The translations under genes and the position numbers were made by a program. Below the pieces are notes generated by a model. The model was not told the DNA's origin, made no database searches, and saw nothing but the letters and a program-made list of their open reading frames with translations. From an uncultured Clostridium sp. (lineage in GTDB: Bacteria > Bacillota > Clostridia > Lachnospirales > Lachnospiraceae): a stretch of DNA of 60,860 nucleotides. Shown piece by piece: positions 44,538-51,720 of the stretch (the first letter of the stretch is position 1; each line of letters begins with the position of its first letter). The DNA is taken from contig CABVBU010000015.1 in the NCBI GenBank assembly GCA_902496665.1, positions 1 to 60,860 of the forward strand. Direction: 5' to 3'.

Positions 44538-44574
44538 GAAAGATCCCGGGAGAGTGAATACTCTGGGATCTTTC
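44538..44574 (+). terminator. Hairpin terminator before the DUF1540 gene
   Basis: GAAAGATCCC (44538-44547) pairs with GGGATCTTTC (44565-44574), with inner GAGAGT/ACTCT. Confidence 0.65.
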
Positions 44575-44618
44575 TGCGCATAATGACCTCTGATGAAACA
44601 GGAAAAGGAGGCCATTTT

Positions 44619-44933
44619 ATGACAAAACTGGATTGTACCGTGACGACATGCGTCCATAACGCGGAGAAGTGCTGCTGCAAGAGCGGCATCCTCGTGGAGG
44701 GAGCACAGGCGAAGAACTGCTGTGATACCTGCTGCGGAAGCTTTGAGGAGAACAGGGGCGGACTTTTTAAGAATCTTTTTAAGACGCCGGAATCAAAGCT
44801 TGAGGTGGAATGTGATGTAGCGAACTGTCTCTATAATGATGACCATCAGTGCAGGGCAGAGCGGATCACGATTGCGGGAGACGGCGCTATGGCTGTCGGT
44901 CAGACGGAATGTGCAAGCTTTAGGGAGAAGTAG
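44619..44933 (+). CDS. DUF1540 protein with two Cys-rich repeats
   Basis: 104 residues with two DUF1540 units: LDCTVTTCVHNAEKCCCKSGILVEG near the N-terminus and VECDVANCLYNDDHQCRAERITIAG in the C-terminal half, each with spaced Cys residues, plus NCCDTCCGSF between. The pattern suggests metal binding; the family is common in clostridia and its role is unknown. ATG 44619 follows AAAGGAGG. Single gene between terminators. Confidence 0.85.
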   Translation: MTKLDCTVTTCVHNAEKCCCKSGILVEGAQAKNCCDTCCGSFEENRGGLFKNLFKTPESKLEVECDVANCLYNDDHQCRAERITIAGDGAMAVGQTECASFREK

Positions 44934-44941
44934 GAATAGAG

Positions 44942-45000
44942 AAGGGACTGGCTGCGGAGAAAGCTGATGATAGCAAACTGACCGTTGCCGGTTCCTTTTT
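44942..45000 (+). terminator. Terminator after the DUF1540 gene
   Basis: AAGGGACTGGC pairs with GCCGGTTCCTT (with G-U pairs), ending in TTTTT. From here to the infC promoter (45001-45170) no gene or structure was recognised. Confidence 0.7.
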
Positions 45001-45170
45001 ACTTGGCAGAAAAGTCGTTGTTTTGCCTGAAAGAAAGGCATTGTGGATTTTTGACATGCGTCTGTGAGAAGACAGATCTATGGGAGAAGTATGAAAGGGC
45101 TGTGGAAAATACCGGGCAGAATCGTGGAGGGCTTGAGTCGAAAAAGTATTGGAAATTCCGGGAAAAGTGA

Positions 45171-45199
45171 TTGACAAAACGGAAACGATATAGTAGAAT
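45171..45199 (+). promoter_or_regulatory. Promoter of infC-rpmI-rplT
   Basis: TTGACA (45171-45176), a 17-base spacer and TAGAAT (45194-45199). Confidence 0.85.
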
Positions 45200-45204
45200 A
45201 ACAT

Positions 45205-45398
45205 AAGTTGTGAGAACAACTGACAGGAAAGCAGGTATCCGCCTCACCCTGGCACGAGTAAGTGACCCGGGTTCATAGACATCGGTTTTTATCATGCAGC
45301 AGCATGCCAAACCAATGCAGTTACGAGCGGATAGTTACCTATCTGCTTTTTCTTTTCTATCGACATATGTAGAGTATGAGAGTTGGAGGTGTACGGCT
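45205..45398 (+). promoter_or_regulatory. infC operon leader with attenuator (L20-leader type)
   Basis: About 190 bases of leader, with GTTGTgagaACAAC near its 5' end and an internal intrinsic terminator: GCGGATAG (45327-45334) pairing with CTATCTGC (45339-45346), then TTTTTCTTTT. In Firmicutes this operon is controlled by L20 binding its own leader and causing early termination. The placement and attenuator fit that model; the L20 binding fold itself was not worked out here. Confidence 0.7.
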
Positions 45399-45905
45399 AT
45401 TAGCGAGTTAATGATTAACGAGCAGATCCGTGATAAGGAAGTTCGTTTAATTGGAGAAAATGGTGAGCAGCTTGGAATCATGTCTGCAAAGGACGCTTAT
45501 AAAATGGCGAGGGATGCAGAACTGGATCTTGTAAAGATTGCTCCGGCAGCGAAGCCGCCGGTATGTAAGATCATTGATTACGGTAAATACAAGTATGAGA
45601 TGATCCGTAAGGAGAAAGAAGCGAAAAAGAAGCAGAAAACGATCGAGGTGAAGGAAGTACGTCTTTCCCCGAATATCGATACAAACGATCTTAACACAAA
45701 GATCGGATCTGCGAGAAAGTTCATCGAAAAAGGCAACAAGGTAAAAGTTACGCTTCGTTTCCGCGGTCGAGAGATGGCTCATATGAACCAGACAAAGTAT
45801 ATTCTGGATGATTTCGCTGAGAAACTTTCCGATATCGCTGTTGTCGATAAGCCTTCCAAGGTAGAGGGAAGAAGCCTGGTAATGTTTTTAACTGCAAAAC
45901 GATAA
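45399..45905 (+). CDS. infC: Translation initiation factor IF-3 (AUU start)
   Basis: 168 residues. The protein reads (M)SELMINEQIRDKEVRLIGENGEQLGIMSAKDAYKMA, then the IF3 linker KEKEAKKKQKTIEVKEVRLSPNID and the C-terminal domain VKVTLRFRGREMAHMNQ. The start is ATT at 45399: GGAGG (45385-45389) is 9 bases before it, while the first ATG (45411) is 21 bases away. AUU initiation of infC is a known self-control device, since IF3 rejects non-standard starts. Followed by rpmI after 27 bases. Confidence 0.93.
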   Translation: MSELMINEQIRDKEVRLIGENGEQLGIMSAKDAYKMARDAELDLVKIAPAAKPPVCKIIDYGKYKYEMIRKEKEAKKKQKTIEVKEVRLSPNIDTNDLNTKIGSARKFIEKGNKVKVTLRFRGREMAHMNQTKYILDDFAEKLSDIAVVDKPSKVEGRSLVMFLTAKR

Positions 45906-45932
45906 GGGAACAATTTTAAGGAGGAAACAACA

Positions 45933-46130
45933 ATGCCTAAAATGAAAACAAGCAGAGCAGCTGCAAAACGTTTCAAAAAGACCGGAACTGGTCAGTTAGT
46001 GAGAAATAAAGCTTATAAGTCCCATATCTTAACTAAGAAATCCACAAAACGTAAGAGAAATCTTAGAAAAGACATCGTTACCGATATCACAAACAGCAAG
46101 GTAATGAAGAAGATTTTACCGTATTTATAA
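45933..46130 (+). CDS. rpmI: Ribosomal protein bL35
   Basis: 65 residues, very basic: MPKMKTSRAAAKRFKKTGTGQLVRNKAYKSHILTKKS, the full bL35 signature. AAGGAGG before the ATG. Middle gene of the infC operon. Confidence 0.97.
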   Translation: MPKMKTSRAAAKRFKKTGTGQLVRNKAYKSHILTKKSTKRKRNLRKDIVTDITNSKVMKKILPYL

Positions 46131-46167
46131 TTTGTTTCGGAATTAAGATTAAGGAGGAAATTAAGCA

Positions 46168-46524
46168 ATGGCAAGAATTAAAGGTGGCTTAAATGCCAAG
46201 AAGAGACATAACAGAGTGCTCAAGTTAGCCAAAGGTTACAGAGGAGCTCGTTCCAAACAGTATAGAGTAGCAAAGCAGTCCGTAATGAGAGCTTTAACAA
46301 GCTCCTACGCTGGCAGAAAAGAGAGAAAGAGACAGTTCAGACAGCTCTGGATCGCTCGTATCAACGCTGCAGCTAGAATCAACGGCCTTTCCTACAGCAA
46401 GTTCATGTATGGCTTAAAGCAGGCTGGTGTTGTTATGAACCGTAAGGTATTATCCGATATGGCTATCAACGACGCAGAGGGCTTTGCAAAGCTTGCTGAG
46501 TTAGCAAAAACAAAACTGGCTTAA
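46168..46524 (+). CDS. rplT: Ribosomal protein bL20
   Basis: 118 residues: KRHNRVLKLAKGYRGARSKQYRVAKQSVMRALTSSYAGRKERKRQFRQLWI, then FMYGLKQAGVVMNRKVLSDMA. It binds 23S rRNA early in assembly and, in Firmicutes, represses this operon through the leader. AAGGAGG before the ATG. A terminator follows. Confidence 0.97.
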   Translation: MARIKGGLNAKKRHNRVLKLAKGYRGARSKQYRVAKQSVMRALTSSYAGRKERKRQFRQLWIARINAAARINGLSYSKFMYGLKQAGVVMNRKVLSDMAINDAEGFAKLAELAKTKLA

Positions 46525-46543
46525 TTAGTCGGTGAGAATAGAG

Positions 46544-46583
46544 AAAACCTTTCCGGTGGAGTGATCTGCCGGGGAGGTTTTTT
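46544..46583 (+). terminator. Terminator of the infC operon
   Basis: AAAACCT..CCGG pairs with CCGG..AGGTTTT, followed by further T residues (to 46583). Confidence 0.85.
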
Positions 46584-46589
46584 GCGTTT

Positions 46590-46774
46590 TTGGGAGAGGT
46601 TCATGGTGGTAGGTGTTACGCGCGTCCGTGCCCGGAGGCCCGTCGGTGCTGTGTAGTTGCGGGAGCGAGAAGAAGGGAAAGGAAGGTTTCGGAGGGAGAG
46701 AAGGTGTTGGCGAAAGCTAGACGATGCGCGGGACCCTTTGGACGCCGCGGCATCGCGAGATTGTTGGGATAAAC
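46590..46774. other. G-rich orphan stretch
   Basis: About 185 bases strongly biased to G on the + strand, between the rplT terminator and the tRNA-Leu terminator. A 60-codon frame exists on the + strand, but its product (Arg/Gly/Ala-rich, no ribosome site) looks spurious. No recognised RNA family. Confidence 0.35.
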
Positions 46775-46808
46775 GAAAAAAGGCTTAAGTCTTTCGACTT
46801 AAGCCTTC
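46775..46808 (-). terminator. Terminator of tRNA-Leu(CAG)
   Basis: On the minus strand GGCTTAAGTC pairs with GACTTAAGCC, then a run of seven T (A run at 46775-46781). Confidence 0.9.
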
Positions 46809-46809
46809 G

Positions 46810-46893
46810 TGCAGAAGAAGGGACTTGAACCCTCATGATATTGCTATCACACGGACCTGAACCGTGCGCGTCTGCCAATTCCGCCACTTCTGC
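46810..46893 (-). tRNA. tRNA-Leu (anticodon CAG)
   Basis: 84-nt cloverleaf on the minus strand: acceptor GCAGAAG/CTTCTGC, long variable arm, T-arm GGGTTCAAGTCCC. The anticodon loop TTCAGGT gives CAG, reading CUG. CCA is not encoded. Own promoter and terminator. Confidence 0.95.
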
Positions 46894-46928
46894 ATCTCGT
46901 CAGATGACGTATCTCATTGACAAAACAT

Positions 46929-46957
46929 ATTATAGTATAAGGTGTGGGATTTGTCAA
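46929..46957 (-). promoter_or_regulatory. Promoter of tRNA-Leu(CAG)
   Basis: On the minus strand TTGACA (46952-46957), a 17-base spacer and TATAAT (46929-46934): full consensus. Confidence 0.9.
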
Positions 46958-47012
46958 GAGTTTTTTAAATATTGCTAAAAAAACATTTTTTTTAAAAAAT
47001 TCAAAAAAGTAC

Positions 47013-47041
47013 TTGCCAAACAGAAAGAACTATGGTATATT
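47013..47041 (+). promoter_or_regulatory. Promoter of tRNA-Leu(AAG) copy A
   Basis: TTGCCA (47013-47018), 17 bases, TATATT (47036-47041). Confidence 0.8.
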
Positions 47042-47085
47042 AATATGCGTCGGTGAGAGATATGAAATCTTGAAACACCCGATAC

Positions 47086-47169
47086 GCGGAAGTGTCGGAA
47101 CTGGCAGACGAGCAAGACTAAGGATCTTGTGGTGGTTACATCGTGTGGGTTCAAGTCCCATCTTCCGCA
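47086..47169 (+). tRNA. tRNA-Leu (anticodon AAG), copy A
   Basis: 84 nt: acceptor GCGGAAG/CTTCCGC, anticodon stem CAAGA/TCTTG with loop CTAAGGA (anticodon AAG), long variable arm, T-arm GGGTTCAAGTCCC. CCA is not encoded. A34 would need conversion to inosine by TadA to read CUC. Confidence 0.95.
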
Positions 47170-47171
47170 CG

Positions 47172-47203
47172 AAAGACTCAAGTCGTGAGACTTGAGTCTT
47201 TTT
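47172..47203 (+). terminator. Terminator of tRNA-Leu copy A
   Basis: AAAGACTCAAGTC pairs with GACTTGAGTCTTT, then T residues. Confidence 0.9.
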
Positions 47204-47206
47204 ACG

Positions 47207-47611
47207 TTATAGGGAAAATAGCGATAGACGCGGAGGGCCTGGTGGTTGGAGTGATGATACTGGAATTGTCGAACCGGTGTATGAATGCGTATATTGAGGA
47301 AAACGTCACGCAAAGTGTAACACGGAGAGAAGGAAGAGTGGTTGAGATGAGCACCAGAGGGCAGCACTGTATCCGGCATTTGTGGGAAGAGCAGGAGAAA
47401 AGGTGATAGAAATTTAAGATAGATGATATTTCTGAAGGATGACTGTAGAAGATGTTTTATGAGATATAGCCGTAGAGATCATTGCGTGATATCTTTGATA
47501 TGGAGATTACTATGGAGATGATCTCTTTAGCAGATTTCGGTTATGCCATGGGATAGAATATAGTACAAATTGAGCAAAAAAAATATGTTATTAAAAAAAT
47601 AAAAAAAGTTT
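47207..47611 (+). other. Spacer between the duplicated tRNA units
   Basis: About 405 bases with no convincing gene. An open frame reaches 47406 but lacks a ribosome site and starts within the tRNA. Composition is mixed and A/T-rich near the end. It may be a relic of the event that duplicated the tRNA unit. Confidence 0.4.
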
Positions 47612-47621
47612 AAAAAAGTAC

Positions 47622-47650
47622 TTGCCAAACAGAAAGAACTGTGGTATATT
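47622..47650 (+). promoter_or_regulatory. Promoter of tRNA-Leu(AAG) copy B
   Basis: TTGCCA (47622-47627), 17 bases, TATATT (47645-47650). Confidence 0.8.
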
Positions 47651-47694
47651 AATATGCGTCGGTGAGAGATACAAAATCTTGAAACACCCGATAC

Positions 47695-47778
47695 GCGGAA
47701 GTGTCGGAACTGGCAGACGAGCAAGACTAAGGATCTTGTGGTGGTTACATCGTGTGGGTTCAAGTCCCATCTTCCGCA
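47695..47778 (+). tRNA. tRNA-Leu (anticodon AAG), copy B
   Basis: Identical in sequence to copy A, with the same anticodon AAG. Confidence 0.95.
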
Positions 47779-47780
47779 CG

Positions 47781-47812
47781 AAAGACTCAAGTCGAAAGAC
47801 TTGAGTCTTTTT
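47781..47812 (+). terminator. Terminator of tRNA-Leu copy B
   Basis: Same stem as copy A with a GAAA loop. Confidence 0.9.
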
Positions 47813-47863
47813 GCGTATTAAGCAAAATCAATTTCCTTTTCAAATGGATCGTGATAAGATTGA

Positions 47864-48265
47864 TTCTATCAATATTACTCGTATTTTGTAGAGAGAGTGC
47901 GAAGGGAAATGCAGAGTGGAAAGACATTGGAAGAGGCTGTGGATGATACGATCAATAATTCTATGAGTGAAGGTGTCTTGAAAGATATTCTTAGAAAGAA
48001 CAGAGCGGAGGTGAAACGAGTTATGTGGTCAGATTATAATGAGGAACTCCATTTGAAGAATGTTCGGCAGATGGGGTTTGAAGAGGGAGAGACAAATAAA
48101 TTGATTAGTCAGGTCGTGAAGAAAGTAAAGAAAGGTCAATCTCTGGAACAGATTGCAGATGTGCTGGAGGAAAGAATAGAAACATTACGCCCGATCTATG
48201 AGGCGGTCGTTTCAGCAGCCCCTGGTTATGATGCAGATATAATTTATAATCAATTGAAAAAATAA
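47864..48265 (+). pseudogene. Rpn-family nuclease, C-terminal remnant
   Basis: Only the C-terminal part remains. The open frame after the TGA at 47861 reads FYQYYSYFVERVRREMQSG, then KTLEEAVDDTINNSMSEGVL, LKDILRKNRAEVKRV and QSLEQIADVLEERIETLRP. This matches the helical C-terminal region of Rpn (recombination-promoting nuclease, PD-(D/E)XK transposase-like) proteins of clostridia. The N-terminal nuclease core is absent; the break falls about 50 bases after tRNA unit B. A GTG at 47897 could start a 122-residue product, but no good ribosome site precedes it. Confidence 0.7.
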
Positions 48266-48401
48266 TATTATTGATAAGCAATATTAATGTGATAAAAGAG
48301 CGGAGCACCTGACCAGATCGGGCGGCCGCTCTTTTTGAGTGCCGAGAACGTGGAAAAGGCTGCTGACCGTAAAAACAGAGGTGCAGATATTTAAATGTAA
48401 A

Positions 48402-48414
48402 CACACATTGTTAG
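48402..48414 (+). promoter_or_regulatory. CTAACA-N-TGTTAG-like site before the second larA
   Basis: CACACATTGTTAG matches the CTAACATTGTTAG palindrome of the transporter promoter at 11 of 13 positions and ends 6 bases before the -35 element. Confidence 0.5.
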
Positions 48415-48420
48415 TTTTAC

Positions 48421-48449
48421 TTGCATTCCAAAAACATCAGTGCTATATT
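48421..48449 (+). promoter_or_regulatory. Promoter of the second LarA-family gene
   Basis: TTGCAT (48421-48426), a 17-base spacer and TATATT (48444-48449). Confidence 0.7.
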
Positions 48450-48497
48450 CGTGGCAAAAGAGAACGTTACCGAGTCATCAAAAGGGAGGCACGAAAT

Positions 48498-49760
48498 ATG
48501 TTTTACACAGAAAATGTCGACACACCGTTGTCAGACAGCGAATGGAAGAGCACACTGGACACATGGATCAAGCAGGTACAACCGGGGGAGAAGATTCTGA
48601 TCCTGCCGCCGGATATTACGAGGTGTTATTCCTACGCGGGAAAGCTCACCGCGTACCTGTATGAAAAACTATCTGAAGCATGCAAGATCCGGATCATGCC
48701 GGCAGTGGGGACGCACAGGCAGATGACAAGAAAAGAGCAGGAAGAATTTTTCGGCCCGATCCCGGAGAGTTGCTTTCTCTGCCACGACTGGAGGAACGAC
48801 ACGGAGGATATCTGCGTCGTGCCGGAGGACAAGATCTCGGAGATCACCGGAGGAAAATATAAGAGATCGATCACCGCGCAGTTGAACCGACATCTTCTCT
48901 CCGGGGAGTTTGACCGGATCGTATCCGTCGGTCAGGTGGTTCCCCATGAGGTGGTGGGAATGGCAAACTACACGAAAAACCTGCTGGTGGGTGTCGGCGG
49001 CAGGGACATGATCAACCAGTCCCACATGATCAGCGCCATCTGCGGGATCGAGACGATCATGGGACGGGAAAACACACCGGTGAGACGACTCTTCGACTAT
49101 GTCCAGAAAAAATATCTGGACCAGCTTAAGATCACATTCATGCTGACGGTGACCTGTGAGAAACATCAGGATTCGGACCTCTACGGTCTTTGTATCGGCG
49201 AAGAGCGGGAGACATTTTCCGCGGCATGCAGGCTTGCGGAAAAGAAGAATATCACCTGGCTTCCGAAGCGGGCGAAGAAGGTCATCGCATGGCTGGATCC
49301 GGCGGAATTTGGCAGTACCTGGGTTGGAAACAAGGCGGTATACCGGACGAGAATGGCGATCGCGGACGGCGGAGAGCTTCTGATCCTGGCGCCGGGAATA
49401 AGATCCTTTGGTGAGAATGAGGAGGTGGACGCCTGCATCAGAAAACACGGTTACAGCGGCACGAAAAAGATCCGGAATGCCTATGAAAACGGGGAGTTTA
49501 AAGGAATCGAGATGGCGGCGGCCCACCTGATCCATGGCTCATCGGACGGCAGATTTAAGATCACTTACGCGGCAGACCCGGAACTTATGTCGGAGGAGAC
49601 CATGAGATCTGTGGGGTATGAATGGACCGATATAGGACCGATGATGGAAAAATATCAGCCGAGAAGGAAGGAGACAGGCTGGTACGAGGACCACGGGGAA
49701 GAGTATTACTTCATCAAAGCCCCGGCGGTGGGGCTTTGGAGAGTCCGGGGAGAAGAGTGA
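48498..49760 (+). CDS. Divergent LarA-family (DUF2088) nickel-pincer enzyme
   Basis: 420 residues. It keeps the LarA catalytic layout: PPDITR (substrate Asp and Arg), VGTHRQMTRKE (catalytic His) and VVPHEVVGMANYTKN ending in SHM. His150, Lys160 and His176 have the same +10 and +16 spacing as His174, Lys184 and His200 of lactate racemase. The usual GGRKS around the lysine is replaced by NYTKN, which marks a different branch of the superfamily; known branches act on other 2-hydroxy or sugar acids. ATG 48498 follows AGGGAGG. It is likely to racemise or epimerise a hydroxy acid in the same pathway as the genes that follow. Confidence 0.82.
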   Translation: MFYTENVDTPLSDSEWKSTLDTWIKQVQPGEKILILPPDITRCYSYAGKLTAYLYEKLSEACKIRIMPAVGTHRQMTRKEQEEFFGPIPESCFLCHDWRNDTEDICVVPEDKISEITGGKYKRSITAQLNRHLLSGEFDRIVSVGQVVPHEVVGMANYTKNLLVGVGGRDMINQSHMISAICGIETIMGRENTPVRRLFDYVQKKYLDQLKITFMLTVTCEKHQDSDLYGLCIGEERETFSAACRLAEKKNITWLPKRAKKVIAWLDPAEFGSTWVGNKAVYRTRMAIADGGELLILAPGIRSFGENEEVDACIRKHGYSGTKKIRNAYENGEFKGIEMAAAHLIHGSSDGRFKITYAADPELMSEETMRSVGYEWTDIGPMMEKYQPRRKETGWYEDHGEEYYFIKAPAVGLWRVRGEE

Positions 49761-49781
49761 GAAAAACCTATGGATAGAGTT

Positions 49782-49807
49782 GATTGATAGCTATCAGGCT
49801 ATCAATC
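49782..49807 (+). promoter_or_regulatory. Inverted repeat, probable activator site
   Basis: GATTGATAGC (49782-49791) and GCTATCAATC (49798-49807) around a 6-base centre, ending 16 bases before the -35 of the next promoter. This position suits a LysR-type activator. The CTATCAA half-site recurs at 52715-52721 near the LysR gene. It could also fold as a hairpin, but no T run follows. Confidence 0.6.
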
Positions 49808-49823
49808 ATCGAATAAGTTGAAT

Positions 49824-49852
49824 TTGATTTATGGTACCTCTGCGGATATAAT
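49824..49852 (+). promoter_or_regulatory. Promoter of the UGSC-domain gene
   Basis: TTGATT (49824-49829), a 17-base spacer and TATAAT (49847-49852). Confidence 0.75.
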
Positions 49853-49930
49853 GAAGACAACAAAGAAACAGAGACTGAAACGGTAAAATAAAACAATAAC
49901 CAGAGTCTTAAGAAAAGGAGCAAAGGTATT

Positions 49931-51652
49931 ATGGGTGAAATTTTTCAGGTAGTATATCCGGCAGCGGCATTGACTGCAAAAGGCAAAAATGTTTCTCCGT
50001 CCCTCCCGGATCTGAACGGCAAAGTAGTCGGTGAGCTTTGGAACTGGGCATTCCGTGGCGATGAGACATTCCCGATGATCGAGGAAGAATTAAAGGCGAT
50101 CTACCCGGATATCAAATTTGTGAGCTACAAGGAATTCGGGAACTTCCACGATCCGACCTACGAGGCACAGATGATGGAAGCACTTCCGGGCAAGTTAAAA
50201 GAATTCGGCGTTGACGCGGTGATCGTAGGAAATGGATGCTGCGGAACATGTTCCCCGGCAGTAGCACGCGGTGTTGTCCTTGTTGAGAATCAGGGAATCC
50301 CGGCAGTCGGAATGCTCTGCAAGGGTTTCCCGACCATGGCAAAGCAGATCGCAAAGAGTTCCGGATACGCGGATGCGAGATTCGTGGAGTATCCGAACGC
50401 GATCGCCCTCGACTCTGCGGAGAAGGTGCGTGAGAACATCCACAACGTGGTGATCCCGAAGATCATCGAGGCACTCACAAAACAGGTGAGAGCAACGGCA
50501 AAGGCAAAGAAGAGAGAGCCGGGTTCCAGGGACATCGTGTTTGAGGGTACATACGAGGAAGTACAGAACTACTACTACGAGAAACGCTGGTCCGATGGTC
50601 TTCCGATTGTTCCTCCGACCATCGAGAAAGTAGAAGAATTCTTAAAATACACAAAACGTGATCCGGAAGAAGTGATTGGAATCATGGAGCCGTCCATGGG
50701 TGCCTGCACCGTATGGAAAGTCGCTGTAAACGGCGTGATGGCAGGCTGCCGTCCGGAATACTTCCCGATGCTTCTCGCAATCGCTGAGATCATGGTGACA
50801 CCGGAATTCAGCGTAAAAGACTCCGGCGCGACACCGGGCTGGGAGGCAATGATCATGCTGAACGGACCGATCAGAGACGAGTTAAAGTTCAACTACAAGA
50901 TCGGACATCAGCGCCCGGAGTGCATGCCGAACGTGACGATCGGACGTTTCTACCGCTTAATGTTGAGAAATATCGCAGGTTTCCAGATCGGTTCCACCGA
51001 TATGTCCACACACGGACAGATGTTCCGTCCGGTGATCCCGGAGAACGATCAGGTGTGCGAAGAGATCGGATTCAAGACCGTTGCGGAGATCCAGGGATTC
51101 CAGAAAGGTGAGAATGTTGTGTCCATCGTTTCCGGCCGTGTATGCAGCGATCCGATGCAGACAAACGGTTCCACAGCGGAGCAGCACCTGGACTACATGA
51201 CAGACTGGGCAACCAGAATGATCGAGCCGTATGAGACCATGCGTGATTACCATGAGAACCATGTCCTGTTCTTAAGCCCGGTAGTTGCAAAGCTTCTGGC
51301 GGAGCAGGGATATACAAAAGAGACCATCGCGAAATATATCCTGACCCACGCGAAAGTAACGGCAGAATACTTTGAGTTAAACGCTTCCAGATTCAACCAC
51401 TGGCAGCCGTACAGTTTAAAAGAAGAAGTCGAGAAAGGAAATCTCGGACCGGAGTGGCATGAGTCTGACGATCCGAAGCGTATGGTTCCGTTATTTGGAC
51501 CGGGCGCAAATATCCTGATCATCGTTGTCGGCGACCCGACAAGAAACCGCAGCCAGTTCTTCCGCTCCAACTATACGATGGCGAAACTGACAAGCAGAAA
51601 GATCGAACTTCCGGATAACTGGGAAGAAATGTTAAAAAATGCTAACTCATAA
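49931..51652 (+). CDS. UGSC-type thiol-motif protein fused to a second conserved domain
   Basis: 573 residues, no signal peptide. The N-terminal domain (about 1-175) carries VGNGCCGTCSPAV with Cys103, Cys104 and Cys107. This matches the U/C-G-S-C redox motif of the UGSC family, with Cys in place of selenocysteine (codon TGC, not TGA). The second domain (about 185-573) has WSDGLPIVPPT, IMEPSMGACTVWKVAVNGVMAGCRPEYFP, SGATPGWEAMIMLNGP and GPGANILIIVVGDPTRNRSQF. From memory these occur as two adjacent genes in other bacteria; here they are one chain. No reaction is known to me. Ribosome site AAGGAG. Own promoter with an activator-like palindrome. Confidence 0.7.
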   Translation: MGEIFQVVYPAAALTAKGKNVSPSLPDLNGKVVGELWNWAFRGDETFPMIEEELKAIYPDIKFVSYKEFGNFHDPTYEAQMMEALPGKLKEFGVDAVIVGNGCCGTCSPAVARGVVLVENQGIPAVGMLCKGFPTMAKQIAKSSGYADARFVEYPNAIALDSAEKVRENIHNVVIPKIIEALTKQVRATAKAKKREPGSRDIVFEGTYEEVQNYYYEKRWSDGLPIVPPTIEKVEEFLKYTKRDPEEVIGIMEPSMGACTVWKVAVNGVMAGCRPEYFPMLLAIAEIMVTPEFSVKDSGATPGWEAMIMLNGPIRDELKFNYKIGHQRPECMPNVTIGRFYRLMLRNIAGFQIGSTDMSTHGQMFRPVIPENDQVCEEIGFKTVAEIQGFQKGENVVSIVSGRVCSDPMQTNGSTAEQHLDYMTDWATRMIEPYETMRDYHENHVLFLSPVVAKLLAEQGYTKETIAKYILTHAKVTAEYFELNASRFNHWQPYSLKEEVEKGNLGPEWHESDDPKRMVPLFGPGANILIIVVGDPTRNRSQFFRSNYTMAKLTSRKIELPDNWEEMLKNANS

Positions 51653-51720
51653 GATCTGAAAGCTGGATGCAATAAGATCTATGTAAATACCCTCCTTATT
51701 CAAAAAATTACCGGCGGAAA

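Larger units (their letters stand above)
47003..47206 (+). repeat. Direct duplication unit A (promoter, tRNA-Leu, terminator)
   Basis: 204 bases repeated at 47612-47815 (constant offset 609) with only a handful of differences. The unit carries a whole tRNA gene with its own promoter and terminator. Confidence 0.92.
47612..47815 (+). repeat. Direct duplication unit B (promoter, tRNA-Leu, terminator)
   Basis: Second copy of 47003-47206. Differences are confined to the spacer of the promoter, the leader and the terminator loop; the tRNA sequence is unchanged. Confidence 0.92.

Noticed and set aside
46590..46772. 60-codon open frame on the + strand as a gene
   Set aside because: No ribosome site, Arg/Gly-rich random-looking product, and it lies in a strongly G-biased spacer between terminators.
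47143..47406. 87-codon open frame after tRNA copy A
   Set aside because: It begins inside the tRNA gene, has no ribosome site and no family likeness; treated as spacer.
47003..47815. Attachment-site pair (attL/attR) of an integrated element at tRNA-Leu
   Set aside because: The repeated unit includes promoter and terminator, and the enclosed spacer is too short and has no integrase or cargo. A simple duplication explains it better.
49931..51652. Possible selenoprotein because of the UGSC-type motif
   Set aside because: The motif codons are TGC-TGC-GGA-ACA-TGT; no in-frame TGA occurs and no selenocysteine insertion is needed. It is the Cys form.
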